Origin: Bacteriovoracaceae bacterium UBA6261
Lineage (GTDB): Bacteria; Bdellovibrionota; Bacteriovoracia; Bacteriovoracales; Bacteriovoracaceae
Direction of reading: 5' to 3'
DNA: 64,000 nt
Assembly: GCA_002440825.1 (NCBI GenBank)
Contig: DJVH01000104.1
Location: forward strand, 3,678 to 67,677
The position numbers were made by a program, and so were the translations under genes. Positions 33,752 to 42,732 of this stretch are shown here, piece after piece. Within the stretch, counting starts at the first letter, position 1, and each line of letters begins with the position of its first letter. The notes under the pieces are model-generated. The model was not told the DNA's origin, made no database searches, and saw only the letters and a list, made by a program, of their open reading frames with translations.

Positions 33752-35641
33752 TCACGGAATTGTTTTAATGATATCGTCGAAGGACTTTTCAATATTTTTA
33801 TTAGTGATGCCATTTAATGCAAGCTTTGTCTGAAGTATATTTTTCTTCAGGAAACTTTGCCAGGCGGGAACATTTTTTTTGACCTGATTTTTAGCCTCAT
33901 AGATGTAATAAGTCAAAATCGTTTGGTGGTTTCCCTTCTCAAAAGCTTCCAATGTCTCCAGTATTTCCGGTGTTTTGAGCTTGTCTCCATAGGCTTGGGT
34001 AAAACGCATGCCGGCCAGAATATCCCGAGTAAAATGATCGAGAAGCTTTGTTTGTTTAGGGGCCGTTACCCGGAAAGCGATGATTTCTTTTGGGGTAAAC
34101 CAAAAGAGCATCTCTTCGGTGGTGGAAGAAATCAATAGAAACGGATTTTTTTCATCAAATGAAAGCACGGTGAAAGAATCGGACTTCGTGAAGGTTTTCA
34201 GAAATTCACTTTTAAACAAAAGGCCATTGCCCAAAAATAGACCGAACTGGCCAAAACCGCGGAAAAACTGCAGCGGAGAAATCATCAATCCCTCGTGCGT
34301 TCGCGTTTTGAGCAGCTCATTACTCATATTCTCATTGGGAAGGTACAGGCTTGAGAGGGGATTGCCATAGCGAAGTTTAAAAAGGGCCTCTTGCGTTTTT
34401 AATCGCCATTCTTCTTCAACAATGAGGGATTTGCCAGTGGAATGATCATAAAGAGTGAACCCCGTTCTTCCGGGAGCAAACAAAGGAAGAAGTGAAAATT
34501 GGGAATTGAGTTCCGATTTCAATTCTGTTCCAAAAACAGAAGAGAGAGATGAAAGAGCTTGAACATGCACATCTTTAAATTTGGGTGTCATTAATTTTTC
34601 TTCGGCCACCACTGTGGCAAAAGGAAACTTGAGAAATAAAGGCGAAAGAATAAAAAAGATGATCAGCGAAGGAACAAATGTTGTTCTGGCCAATTTTCGA
34701 AGTGGAGAATAAGTCATCTCTCTTTTATAAAAACTCAGCCATTCCTTTGCCGTCTTTCCTCTGTAAAGAGGAATATCAAAAAGAAGCAAAGGAAGAAGAA
34801 TTACATTCAGCAACGCGTACACATAGGCGGTAAAACGGTTGGCGAGACGACTTCTTCCTGAAGGCCGGTAACCTATAAAAAAAGCTCCGGGAGTGTTGGC
34901 GATGAGAAGAGAACTGGTAATCATGAGACTATGAAAGACGATAAAAAATTCGATCAGCGAAAGAATTTTAAACTGGGAGAGTTCAGGATGATCGGCAACG
35001 AGAATCTTATTAAAAAACTCAGTCATGGGGTAGAGAATTGCCTGGGCCTTATCCAGAACACCCGAAGCTGGAATAACAAATGTCAGAACAAAATACGTCA
35101 AGGCGACATCGAAAAGGAACGCGTAAACCTTGAAGGGAATAAGTTTTACAGCATTAAAAAATAATGAAGGAGAGACAGAAGGAGATTCCTTTTTTGATTT
35201 TAATTTTTTTTGTTCAGTCGACTTTGTTTCCGGGAGATCCACGGACGGAGCTTCGACTGCTGTCAACTGAATATCTTGAAGAAATTCTTTTTGGGCAGGA
35301 AGTTTTTTTTCAGAAACTGGTCTCAATTGCTCCAGATCGCGACGGATTTTTATTTGCGTACGTCCGCATCTGAGAGTGTCGCCCGTTTCCAGAAGATAAG
35401 TTTTGTCATTTTCAAGAGGAAGATTATTTAGAGAAGTGGACCCGGTTTCTCCCAGAAAGTGGAGGCTCAGCAATCCATTTTTATTTTTAAAATGAAAATG
35501 CTTGGGAGAAATCATGGATTCCGTCAAAACGAGATCATTGCGTGGATCAAGACCGGCCAGAAGAGAATCGTGAACGACTAACTTTCTCGGAGATTGATCA
35601 GGCGATTTGACGTCAAGAATGTACACTAGTTCAGGGGTCAT
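33752..35641 (-). CDS. FHA-domain and RDD-like membrane protein
   Basis: A 629-residue protein. An N-terminal FHA domain (about 20-100), with the pattern SPKHFHF and a GSTSLNN-like strand, binds phosphothreonine peptides in other proteins. An RDD-type membrane region follows (about 165-340), with four or so transmembrane helices and the basic TGYRPSGRSRLANR-like loop. The C-terminal 280 residues are soluble, in part beta-rich, and unrecognised. FHA plus RDD suggests a membrane protein recruited by a Ser/Thr kinase, but no kinase is nearby. It is unusually long for an RDD protein. Confidence 0.75.
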   Translation of the reverse strand: MTPELVYILDVKSPDQSPRKLVVHDSLLAGLDPRNDLVLTESMISPKHFHFKNKNGLLSLHFLGETGSTSLNNLPLENDKTYLLETGDTLRCGRTQIKIRRDLEQLRPVSEKKLPAQKEFLQDIQLTAVEAPSVDLPETKSTEQKKLKSKKESPSVSPSLFFNAVKLIPFKVYAFLFDVALTYFVLTFVIPASGVLDKAQAILYPMTEFFNKILVADHPELSQFKILSLIEFFIVFHSLMITSSLLIANTPGAFFIGYRPSGRSRLANRFTAYVYALLNVILLPLLLFDIPLYRGKTAKEWLSFYKREMTYSPLRKLARTTFVPSLIIFFILSPLFLKFPFATVVAEEKLMTPKFKDVHVQALSSLSSVFGTELKSELNSQFSLLPLFAPGRTGFTLYDHSTGKSLIVEEEWRLKTQEALFKLRYGNPLSSLYLPNENMSNELLKTRTHEGLMISPLQFFRGFGQFGLFLGNGLLFKSEFLKTFTKSDSFTVLSFDEKNPFLLISSTTEEMLFWFTPKEIIAFRVTAPKQTKLLDHFTRDILAGMRFTQAYGDKLKTPEILETLEAFEKGNHQTILTYYIYEAKNQVKKNVPAWQSFLKKNILQTKLALNGITNKNIEKSFDDIIKTIP

Positions 35642-35812
35642 TCAACTATTGTGATCAAAAAAAAGAAAAAGGGCAATTTAAACCGCACGTGTTGATGGCA
35701 ATTTATTCCTGCACAAATTTGTGAGACTTAAAACTCTTTACAATTTTTCGGCATCCTTTACGATGGAAGAAGCTCGCTATTATTCCCAATTACTCCAAGG
35801 AAGGAAGGATTT

Positions 35813-37096
35813 ATGAAACAAATGAAAGCATTGGCCGTGATGTCTATGCTCACGCTCTCTTCACAAGCTTTTTCATACGATGTTGTCGATCGTTTCAAGT
35901 TGATTGATGACAAATTAAAAACGGAAGAAATGCTTCATCCAATCGGGCATGATTTCTTTCTGGATATCGGCGCCACTTTGAATAAGAACGCGACGGACTT
36001 TGTTTCTGATGTAAAAGATGCAACCAATTATGCGGGAGCGACCATTGGAGACAAAATCACCAATGCGCAGACAGTCCTTGCGAAATACGACAAGACTGAA
36101 CAGACGGTCAAAGTTCGCGCTGCTTTTGGCTTTCCCATTTTTAGCTTTTCAGCCTGGAACTTAAAAGTTCAGCCTAACGTTCGTGCTTTTGTTAATGCTG
36201 GTGCCAACGTCGGAATTCAATCAGAGAAATTAACTGCTAATATGCTTCTAGATCTCATTAACGTCGACATTCCTACTGCTCTTAAAAACGAAATTGTTTC
36301 TAAATTCAGTGCTTATGTTGGAGGCGACGATTTGCTTGTTCCAACTGGTCCGGGGGGAGGCGATCTTTGTAACGTTTTAACAGATCCACTGGAAAAGGCA
36401 GGTTGTAATAGTTTAAAAGGACAGTACTTTTACCCGCAAAATGACAATCTTCCTGACATGAGATTATTTGCAAAAGTCGATGCTAAAGTTGGTTTTTTCA
36501 ACGACTATACTTATGGCGAACATTTCATGGGGCACTGGAACCTTTATGGTTTGAACAGAACTGATATTTTCCAACGTGTAAACGCAGATATGATTGCACG
36601 TGGTACTAAAATTGAGTTGCCGAAAAAGAAGAATACAGAAACAACTCTTCAAACAGACTTCAGACTTGGCTATAAAAACGACAACTACCGGGTTTCAGCT
36701 TCAGTTGAAGAAATTAAACTTTCTAAAATGAAAGAAAGAGACGCTGGATCAAAAGACCTGTCTTATGGCTACGACCCACTCATGAGACTTCACGCTGATG
36801 CCAACTACAGATTCTCTGCTCTTATGGTCAATCCATTCCTGGGTGTCCATAAACGCAAAGGGTATGGTTTTTCAGACGGTATGTACGCCGGAACAGATGT
36901 CGGCGCGTACGTTTGGGGTGACCGTTTAGGGCTTCAACTACGCGGTATGGTTGATAAACAGTACTTCACGATCTCTCCAAGAGCGAAACTTTGGTTGATG
37001 TCGCTTGAGTATTCGATGAAGGCCCCAATGAAATCAATGGACGGGGATGTGAAGCTTACTGCTCTCCACTCAATTGATTTACGCTTGTTCTTCTAA
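35813..37096 (+). CDS. Exported outer-membrane-like protein, 427 aa
   Basis: No family recognised. A signal peptide (MKQMKALAVMSMLTLSSQAFS) is followed by a mature protein that alternates hydrophobic and polar residues and ends in LRLFF, with a C-terminal phenylalanine like beta-barrel outer membrane proteins. The only two cysteines (CNVL and GCNS, about residues 187 and 197) sit close together and could form a disulfide loop. An AAGGAAGG ribosome binding site precedes the ATG. It is followed by a 12-bp hairpin and the DEAD-box helicase gene. Confidence 0.75.
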   Translation: MKQMKALAVMSMLTLSSQAFSYDVVDRFKLIDDKLKTEEMLHPIGHDFFLDIGATLNKNATDFVSDVKDATNYAGATIGDKITNAQTVLAKYDKTEQTVKVRAAFGFPIFSFSAWNLKVQPNVRAFVNAGANVGIQSEKLTANMLLDLINVDIPTALKNEIVSKFSAYVGGDDLLVPTGPGGGDLCNVLTDPLEKAGCNSLKGQYFYPQNDNLPDMRLFAKVDAKVGFFNDYTYGEHFMGHWNLYGLNRTDIFQRVNADMIARGTKIELPKKKNTETTLQTDFRLGYKNDNYRVSASVEEIKLSKMKERDAGSKDLSYGYDPLMRLHADANYRFSALMVNPFLGVHKRKGYGFSDGMYAGTDVGAYVWGDRLGLQLRGMVDKQYFTISPRAKLWLMSLEYSMKAPMKSMDGDVKLTALHSIDLRLFF

Positions 37097-37112
37097 TTGC
37101 AAATCTTTCGTG

Positions 37113-37145
37113 ATAGACTGAGGGGGAATATCACCCTTAGTCTAT
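37113..37145 (+). promoter_or_regulatory. 12-bp hairpin in front of the DEAD-box helicase gene
   Basis: ATAGACTGAGGG (37113-37124) pairs with CCCTTAGTCTAT (37134-37145), with one G-T pair and a 9-nt loop. It ends 12 bp before the helicase ATG. It has no following T run, so a terminator is less likely than a leader structure. Confidence 0.5.
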
Positions 37146-37157
37146 TGCGAGATCTTA

Positions 37158-38579
37158 ATGAGCTTTGAAAAAATTCTTTCACATTCTTCTATCCATTCTT
37201 TTTTAACTGAAAATAAACTGACAAAACCAACTCATATCCAGGAACAAGTCATTCCTGATTTCCTGAAAGGTAAATCGGTCAACGTCATTGCAAAAACCGG
37301 TTCAGGGAAAACGCTTGCGTTTGCTCTTCCTATTTGCGAACTGCTGAAATTCGACGAAGAAGACTTTCCTGTGACTCCGACCAAAGAAAATGCCGGAAGA
37401 CCACGCGCCGTTATCCTGGCGCCGACAAGAGAGCTTGGCACTCAGTTGTTCAAGGTCTTCAAGTCTATTTCTCATCACGCTAAAATGCGCATTCGTCTTC
37501 TTGCCGGTGGTGAAGGGGCCAAGACAAATCATCTTCTTTCGCGAGATCACTTCGACGTTTTGATTGCGACTCCAGGACGTTTAAGTTCAGCCCTTAAGAA
37601 AAAAGAATTGAATCTTAAAAATACAAAATATCTCATCATGGATGAAGCGGATCAGCTTCTCGATATGGGATTCAGAAAAGATCTGGTGAACATCTATGGT
37701 TCAACGGATGCAAGTCTCGTGCACGTTGGACTTTTCAGTGCAACTTCATCAGAAAGCCTCAGTGAATTCTGTAAAACAGTTTTTGCAGATATCGAGTTTT
37801 CTGAATACAACATGGGCGATAAAAACAAGCTCACTCAATCAGTGCGAACATTTAATATCTACGTCACTGACAAAGAAAAAAATCAGATGACTGAAGCGTT
37901 CATTAAAAATCAAGCGAAGGGAAGAGGGATTATTTTCGTCAATAAGCACGAAACCGTTGATGCCCTTGCACTTCTCATGAACGAAAAATTTCCTAAAATT
38001 AAAGTCCATTCTCTTCACGGAGAAATGGAAGCGAAAGACAGAAAGAAAAACTACGATCGCTTTTTAAAAGAAAGCGGAATTCTCATTTCGACAGATATCA
38101 CTGCCCGCGGAATGCATATTGATGATCTTGTCTGGGTAATGAACTACGATCTTCCTTTTGAAGCCGTTTACTACATTCACCGTTGCGGCCGTGTAGGCAG
38201 AATGCAGACTGAGGGCTTTGTTTACAACCTGGTCACGCCGAAAGATGCCAATATTGTGATGAGAATCAACGAGGCCATCCGCAATCAGACGGCCATGAAA
38301 CTCACTTCATTTGATGAAAGCAAATTCAACGCCCTCAAAGCGAAGGCCGCTCCTAAAATTAAAACTAAAATTGAAAAGAAAAAAGAGCAGCTTGAAGAGT
38401 TAAAGGCGAAGGTAACCGGTAAGAAAAAAGCCAAGTCAGAGAAGAAACACCTCAAAACAATCAAGTCTTCTTCAACTCCAAGATATAAGCGTACTGAAAA
38501 ACAGTCCGCTAAAAAATCTCCTGCGAAAAAAGCAGGCGGAAGATCGACTTCAAATCATAAGGTGACAAACAGACGATGA
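37158..38579 (+). CDS. DEAD-box RNA helicase (RhlE/SrmB-like)
   Basis: 473 residues. Motifs are all present: Q motif around THIQEQVIP, Walker A AKTGSGKT, PTRELGTQ, DEAD in LIMDEADQLL, SAT, and the last motif as HRCGRVGR. The C-terminus (about 385-473) is strongly basic and rich in Lys, Ala and Ser, typical of RNA-binding tails. It probably remodels RNA or ribosome precursors, or acts in cold adaptation. The downstream lipoprotein gene overlaps its stop codon by 4 nt. A stable hairpin lies 12 bp before its ATG. Confidence 0.95.
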   Translation: MSFEKILSHSSIHSFLTENKLTKPTHIQEQVIPDFLKGKSVNVIAKTGSGKTLAFALPICELLKFDEEDFPVTPTKENAGRPRAVILAPTRELGTQLFKVFKSISHHAKMRIRLLAGGEGAKTNHLLSRDHFDVLIATPGRLSSALKKKELNLKNTKYLIMDEADQLLDMGFRKDLVNIYGSTDASLVHVGLFSATSSESLSEFCKTVFADIEFSEYNMGDKNKLTQSVRTFNIYVTDKEKNQMTEAFIKNQAKGRGIIFVNKHETVDALALLMNEKFPKIKVHSLHGEMEAKDRKKNYDRFLKESGILISTDITARGMHIDDLVWVMNYDLPFEAVYYIHRCGRVGRMQTEGFVYNLVTPKDANIVMRINEAIRNQTAMKLTSFDESKFNALKAKAAPKIKTKIEKKKEQLEELKAKVTGKKKAKSEKKHLKTIKSSSTPRYKRTEKQSAKKSPAKKAGGRSTSNHKVTNRR

Positions 38580-39058
38580 TGAAGTGGCCTTTACTCCTTA
38601 CATTGTTGATTGCTTTTTCTTGTTCTAAAAAACAAGAAAACACGGGTCCAAAATACTCGGCGGAAGAGTTTCTAACTCTTTCTCATGAAGCAACAGTCAC
38701 CAATGAAAAAGGTGAAGAGGCCATTAAATTTTCTGATTACTCACCCGGTGTGAATAAAGTTGATTCCAAAACACTTCGCTATAACAGTCTCGTCTTTTTT
38801 GCGATCGCCTATGAATCAGAAGAAGAAGCAAGAAGCGAGGCCAAGCGTCTCAACCAATATTATGCCCGCAACTGGCTTTTTGACCGCGTTGAAGGGGAGC
38901 CCGTCCTGGAAGATTATGTGATTGCGACTTTCAAGGCGCAAAATCCTAATCGCAATGTTCAGAGAAAACCTAAGAAAACAGAAGGCAGTGGATCCCATGG
39001 AGGATCTCATGGCGAATCTCATGGCGAATCCCACGGCGAAGCTCCGGCCCATCATTAA
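38576..39058 (+). CDS. Lipoprotein with His-rich repeat tail
   Basis: 160 residues. A signal peptide ends at a lipobox-like AFSC (Cys16), so it is a probable lipoprotein. The core is mixed and unrecognised (about 25-130). The last 25 residues are a 12-bp tandem repeat in the DNA (about 38989-39037), giving GSHGGSHG, ESHG, ESHG and a final APAHH. This His-rich tail could bind nickel, zinc or copper. It is translationally coupled to the RNA helicase gene, although no functional link is obvious. Confidence 0.7.
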   Translation: MMKWPLLLTLLIAFSCSKKQENTGPKYSAEEFLTLSHEATVTNEKGEEAIKFSDYSPGVNKVDSKTLRYNSLVFFAIAYESEEEARSEAKRLNQYYARNWLFDRVEGEPVLEDYVIATFKAQNPNRNVQRKPKKTEGSGSHGGSHGESHGESHGEAPAHH

Positions 39059-39067
39059 TTTCTCATT

Positions 39068-39457
39068 TTAGTTTTTATTAAACATTTGCGGATGCGCTTT
39101 AAATCGTTCTTCAAAGAGCGCGATTCTTTCTTTCCAAAGATCATTCATTTGCTTGATGTTGGGATGATTGGTTTCTTTTTCAAGATGATCAAGCGTTTGG
39201 TGAAACAAAAGAATCCAGCGGCCCAGTTCTCCGCGATGAATATGAAGCTGAAGGTGGGTGAAAAGAAGATGAAAGGGACGATCCAGTTTGGCCTCAGTTG
39301 TTCCCGTGAGCTGCATTTCCCAAAATGTGGTCAATCGCTCCAGGTGATGGGCCAGAACTTCAGGATCGCGGAATTTGGCAAAGTGATAGCCAATCATGAC
39401 ATCGTCGATGACTTTCTTATAGAATTCTTCCACCACAAAGTAGATGAGTTCGCGCAT
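39068..39457 (-). CDS. Group III truncated hemoglobin
   Basis: A 129-residue heme protein of the truncated globin fold. The conserved stretches FAKFRDP and HLERLTTFWEMQLTG, and LQLHIHRGELGRWILLFHQTLD (in two parts), match group III (TrHbP), with a probable proximal histidine in the HIHRGELGRW region. Such proteins bind oxygen or NO. It ends 9 bp from the convergent lipoprotein gene. No NO-related gene is adjacent. Confidence 0.82.
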   Translation of the reverse strand: MRELIYFVVEEFYKKVIDDVMIGYHFAKFRDPEVLAHHLERLTTFWEMQLTGTTEAKLDRPFHLLFTHLQLHIHRGELGRWILLFHQTLDHLEKETNHPNIKQMNDLWKERIALFEERFKAHPQMFNKN

Positions 39458-39567
39458 TCTAAACCCTTAATAGTATTAACCGCCTAAAAAAGTAAACTTT
39501 GATTCTGAAAGACCGATAGGCTCAGTCAGAATAGCTTTTTTAGGGTTCATTTTCATAAGGGTAGCTT

Positions 39568-40233
39568 ATGGCCATTGATAAATTTTGGAAAGTCGCCTCG
39601 GGTTTAGTTCTTTTCTGTTTAAGTGCAGGAGCCTGGGCACAGATCGGAACGCTCTCTGAGGGGGCATGCTGGTACGATTCAAAAGATCCGATAAAAGTAG
39701 CAAGTTTTAACGACAAAACCGTTTATAACGGCTCCAGGGCCCAGATAGAAGCAGAAATTGAAAGCATGCTCGGCGAACGCTTCCATCAAAAGATTTCTGA
39801 AATGGACCTTTCTCTTCATTGCGGAGGGTACGGGGCCAGTATCGTCGCGCGCGTGCAGACTGACAGCGGTCAGTTTTGTGTCTGGACCCGTTTTGAGAAA
39901 GGAAAGCTTCTTCCCCGAAGTGTGGGAGTCATGGCCGAGAAAAGCCTCGAAGGCCAGCTTTGCGATGGACATAAAAGCGGAGAATTTATTTTAGGAGTGA
40001 ATTCCAAGGATTTTTTGACGGAACTTCAGGGGGCGAAGTGGTCTTCAATGATTAAAGAAGTCGTTCCGGTTTCAGAAAAAATTCTGAAAGTCGTTTTAAT
40101 GAAAGAATACGAAATGAAAGAAGCAGAAGTCGCTTCCCAGCTTGAAGAAAATTTTGCGGGGAAAAATGCGATTCGCTATATCGAATTCAATGAATACCAT
40201 CATCCGGTGGGGGAATACATTCCCTTAAAGTAA
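39568..40233 (+). CDS. Exported protein of unknown function, 221 aa
   Basis: No family recognised. The signal peptide runs about 1-24 (GLVLFCLSAGAWAQ). Four cysteines (GACWYDS, LHCGG, FCVWT, QLCDG) suggest two disulfides. An AAGGGTAG ribosome binding site precedes the ATG. The stop codon is 9 bp before an A-rich hairpin that serves the opposite strand. Confidence 0.75.
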   Translation: MAIDKFWKVASGLVLFCLSAGAWAQIGTLSEGACWYDSKDPIKVASFNDKTVYNGSRAQIEAEIESMLGERFHQKISEMDLSLHCGGYGASIVARVQTDSGQFCVWTRFEKGKLLPRSVGVMAEKSLEGQLCDGHKSGEFILGVNSKDFLTELQGAKWSSMIKEVVPVSEKILKVVLMKEYEMKEAEVASQLEENFAGKNAIRYIEFNEYHHPVGEYIPLK

Positions 40234-40238
40234 GAAGA

Positions 40239-40267
40239 AAAAAAAAGGCCCGCGTAAGCAGGCCTTT
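40239..40267 (-). terminator. Rho-independent terminator of the DksA-like gene
   Basis: Read leftwards, AAAGGCC and GGCCTTT (40261-40267 and 40244-40250) form the stem, followed by a run of nine or more T on the minus strand. It may also terminate the rightward gene partially. Confidence 0.8.
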
Positions 40268-40308
40268 AAAAAGAACTAGTGATGTGTTGGTGTTTTGTTT
40301 TTAGTTCA

Positions 40309-40737
40309 TTAGCGAGATGTTTCGTGAAGCGCTCTACCAAGAGACTTAGATTTTTTCTCGAAGTAGTTGTTGTTTTCTGCCATTTCAGCTTCTTCCTTGC
40401 ATCCGATGCAAAGTTCAGCAGTCAAACGGGCATTTAATCTTTCAAATCCAATCTCAGCATCACATTCTTCGCAAAGACCATAAGTCCCACGGTTGATAGC
40501 ATCGAGTGATTTGTTAATTTTTTTCAGGTAAAAATTCTCACGGTTGATGAATCTGATATCGTGAGAAGTTTGAGTGTTGACACTTGCTTCATCCAGAGGA
40601 TCCGAAAGTTCGTTCTTATCGAGTTGGTAGTTCTCCTCTTCCATTTTTTTGTTAGCGATGCGTTCTTTTTCGGCGAGAAGCTTGTCTTTGAGCGTAGCAA
40701 TTTGCTTGTCAGTGAGGTATGCGTTTTCTCTCTTCAT
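40309..40737 (-). CDS. DksA/TraR-family zinc-finger protein
   Basis: A 142-residue cytoplasmic protein with a coiled-coil N-terminal half (about 10-85) and a C-terminal four-cysteine zinc finger (CEEC, then CIGC). This is the DksA/TraR layout, and such proteins act in the secondary channel of RNA polymerase, often together with ppGpp. DksA proper is about 150 residues and has conserved acidic residues at the coiled-coil tip; I see acidic residues (DPLDEAS) there. A strong terminator follows. Possible alternative: a general zinc-finger regulator of the same family. Confidence 0.88.
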   Translation of the reverse strand: MKRENAYLTDKQIATLKDKLLAEKERIANKKMEEENYQLDKNELSDPLDEASVNTQTSHDIRFINRENFYLKKINKSLDAINRGTYGLCEECDAEIGFERLNARLTAELCIGCKEEAEMAENNNYFEKKSKSLGRALHETSR

Positions 40738-40927
40738 TCTTACTCCTTAAAAAATCTACTGCGTAAAACCCTCAATAGTTTTGCAGCGGCAAGCATTAAC
40801 TATAAATTTCGTTGAAAACACATTACAGATACTGGAGTAATCTAGTAAATTACGAAAATCTAACAAAGCTTAACATCTTTCATATTCTTTCTTTATTGAA
40901 GGTGGCGAATACTTAGGAAAAACTTCG

Positions 40928-41317
40928 CTATTCTTTGCGCTCGGGCTTAATAGGGGCTTCGCAATAAGGGCAGAGCTGCCAGAATTGTAAATCAATTTGA
41001 TGCTTACATGAGGCACAAACGTAGAGCACTTCCAGATCTTCGAAGCCAGCTCCTCCCATAAAAAGATCTTTTCTCATCGCTCTGATGGTCACCGGGTGGG
41101 CCTTGAAGACATTGGGTCTGAGCGGATCGGGAATAAACTTGGCCGGCGCCACTGACGGATCAGGAAGAATATTAACTTTGTATTGCTCATGGAAATCTTC
41201 ATGAAAGAGCGGCTGATTGGCGGCGTTCTTATACGTTTTTAATTTCTCATATTGTGATTGCGGATCAAATTTTTCCTGCAAAAATTTTCTGATCTCAGCA
41301 TCTTTATCTTTCATCAT
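40928..41317 (-). CDS. Hypothetical protein with C-terminal zinc ribbon
   Basis: 129 residues. The end has two CxxC pairs (CASC and CPYC) in the form of a rubredoxin-like zinc ribbon. The rest is unrecognised. I chose the ATG at 41317, because it overlaps the stop codon of the upstream gene (ATGA) and has a GGAAAGGA site; an earlier ATG at 41335 lies inside that gene. It is coupled to the HEAT-like protein gene at 41314-41874. Confidence 0.65.
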   Translation of the reverse strand: MMKDKDAEIRKFLQEKFDPQSQYEKLKTYKNAANQPLFHEDFHEQYKVNILPDPSVAPAKFIPDPLRPNVFKAHPVTIRAMRKDLFMGGAGFEDLEVLYVCASCKHQIDLQFWQLCPYCEAPIKPERKE

Positions 41318-41874
41318 AACTTCATCCTTTCCCATTCTTTTTCCAGAAAATCCACAATGGAAAATGCGGCCTTCTGATGTTCATTGAAAAGCTTCAGCAA
41401 TGAAGGCTTGAGCGTTCTGACTTCTTTTTGCAGCCTGAGAGAAAGCGGGCCCATGCTCTCAATTGTTCTGAGAGTCCACTCGAGAACTTCGGGATTTTTT
41501 GTTTCCAAAATTTTTTTCAGGTGATCAAAATAGACAGCAGGAATCATTACACCAGATTTAAGAGCTTCGCCGACAACATGTTTTTGTGAAGCAGCGAGTG
41601 TGTAAATCAACAAATCGTCGTATTTGGTGTGAACGTGGAGTTTTTCCATCGTCACAAAAAAGTGCTCATTGAATTCCCGGCTCATGTTCTGAGTGTTGTC
41701 GAGAATACAAAGAATCTGCTTCAGCGAAACTTCGTTGATATTGTCCTGAATGGCTTCGCTCCAGACTTCGCGCAAATGCACAATCAGCGTCTGGTCGAGT
41801 TTAATTAAAGGACGTTCGCCCTTTTTTAGTTTTTCAATGGTTTCCTGGTAAAGATCCTGATACTTCATAAACAT
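41314..41874 (-). CDS. Helical-repeat (HEAT-like) protein, 186 aa
   Basis: Almost wholly alpha-helical, with repeated amphipathic helices about 35-40 residues apart (for example DDLLIYTLAASQKHVVGEAL, then NPEVLEWTLRTIESM), like short HEAT repeats. No signal peptide or known domain. It is followed by a translationally coupled zinc-ribbon protein, so both may act in one complex. Function unknown. Confidence 0.7.
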   Translation of the reverse strand: MFMKYQDLYQETIEKLKKGERPLIKLDQTLIVHLREVWSEAIQDNINEVSLKQILCILDNTQNMSREFNEHFFVTMEKLHVHTKYDDLLIYTLAASQKHVVGEALKSGVMIPAVYFDHLKKILETKNPEVLEWTLRTIESMGPLSLRLQKEVRTLKPSLLKLFNEHQKAAFSIVDFLEKEWERMKL

Positions 41875-42005
41875 ATTATGCTTCGTTCAGAGAAAAGAGA
41901 AAAGAAGTTCTCGCTGGAGAAGTCTAGTCAATTACTGGGAATTTAATACAGACCAAATTGACGGAAACGCCAGACGGGCGTAAGAGGAAAGAACCGGGAA
42001 ATTTT

Positions 42006-42713
42006 ATGGCCAAACATCTTATAAATTCTATTTATCGTGCAACTGAAGGCGAAGGCGTTTTTGTCGGTCGTCCGCAGATTTTTGTCCGCTATCAGGGCTG
42101 CAATATCGGTTGTCTCAATTGCGATTCAAAAGACACATGGGATTTTTCTCCGGAATCGGCCCAGGACCTTGAGAGCGTTCTTGCTCAGGTTCACACGGAA
42201 GGTTTCAACGGGGCCATTAAAAATGTTTCCATTACCGGCGGGGATCCGCTTCACCCATCACACGTTCCTCATGTTCTTTCACTGGTCAAGGCCTTGAAGG
42301 AAAAAGGGTACTATCTCAATTTAGAAGCGGCAGGAACCCGTGTCGTTGATGAAATTTTCGATCTTGTCGATTACATCAGTTTTGATTTTAAAACGCCTTC
42401 TACGGGCGTAAAAACCCCCTTAAAAAACATTTCTAAAATGATTGCGCAATATCCTGGCAAGTTTCAGGTCAAGTCAGTTATCGCCGATAACCGCGATTTC
42501 ACCGCAACCCTTGAGGCCTTTAAAACACTCGAGGCCGAAGGACACGGTATGCCTTTTCCATGGGTCCTTACTCCATGCTATAACACTGAGGAAGAATTCC
42601 CGATGGAACGCTTTGTCTCTGTCATGAAATGGAATGAGGAAAATGGCGGATTATTCCGGGTCATTGGTCAGCAGCACAAGTGGATCTTCGGGCCTGATAA
42701 AAAACAGGTTTAA
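42006..42713 (+). CDS. queE: 7-carboxy-7-deazaguanine synthase
   Basis: Radical SAM enzyme of queuosine biosynthesis, converting CPH4 to 7-carboxy-7-deazaguanine. The cluster motif CNIGCLNC (C-x3-C-x2-C) is in the family context FVRYQGCNIGCLNCDSKDTW, read in two parts. The ATG at 42006 is chosen, because EGVFVGRP and the rest of the family start there; an upstream ATG at 41958 lacks the usual sequence. 235 residues fit the family. Its partner Tgt is at 32552. QueC, QueD and QueF are not in the window. Confidence 0.88.
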   Translation: MAKHLINSIYRATEGEGVFVGRPQIFVRYQGCNIGCLNCDSKDTWDFSPESAQDLESVLAQVHTEGFNGAIKNVSITGGDPLHPSHVPHVLSLVKALKEKGYYLNLEAAGTRVVDEIFDLVDYISFDFKTPSTGVKTPLKNISKMIAQYPGKFQVKSVIADNRDFTATLEAFKTLEAEGHGMPFPWVLTPCYNTEEEFPMERFVSVMKWNEENGGLFRVIGQQHKWIFGPDKKQV

Positions 42714-42732
42714 CTTTCTCGAAGGATCGTTC

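Noticed and set aside
35696..35713. Sigma-54-like TGGCA...TGCA before the 35813 gene
   Set aside because: GG and GC are 14 bp apart instead of 12.
40738..40927. 190-bp intergenic region upstream of the DksA-like gene
   Set aside because: No clear promoter box, small RNA or reading frame seen.
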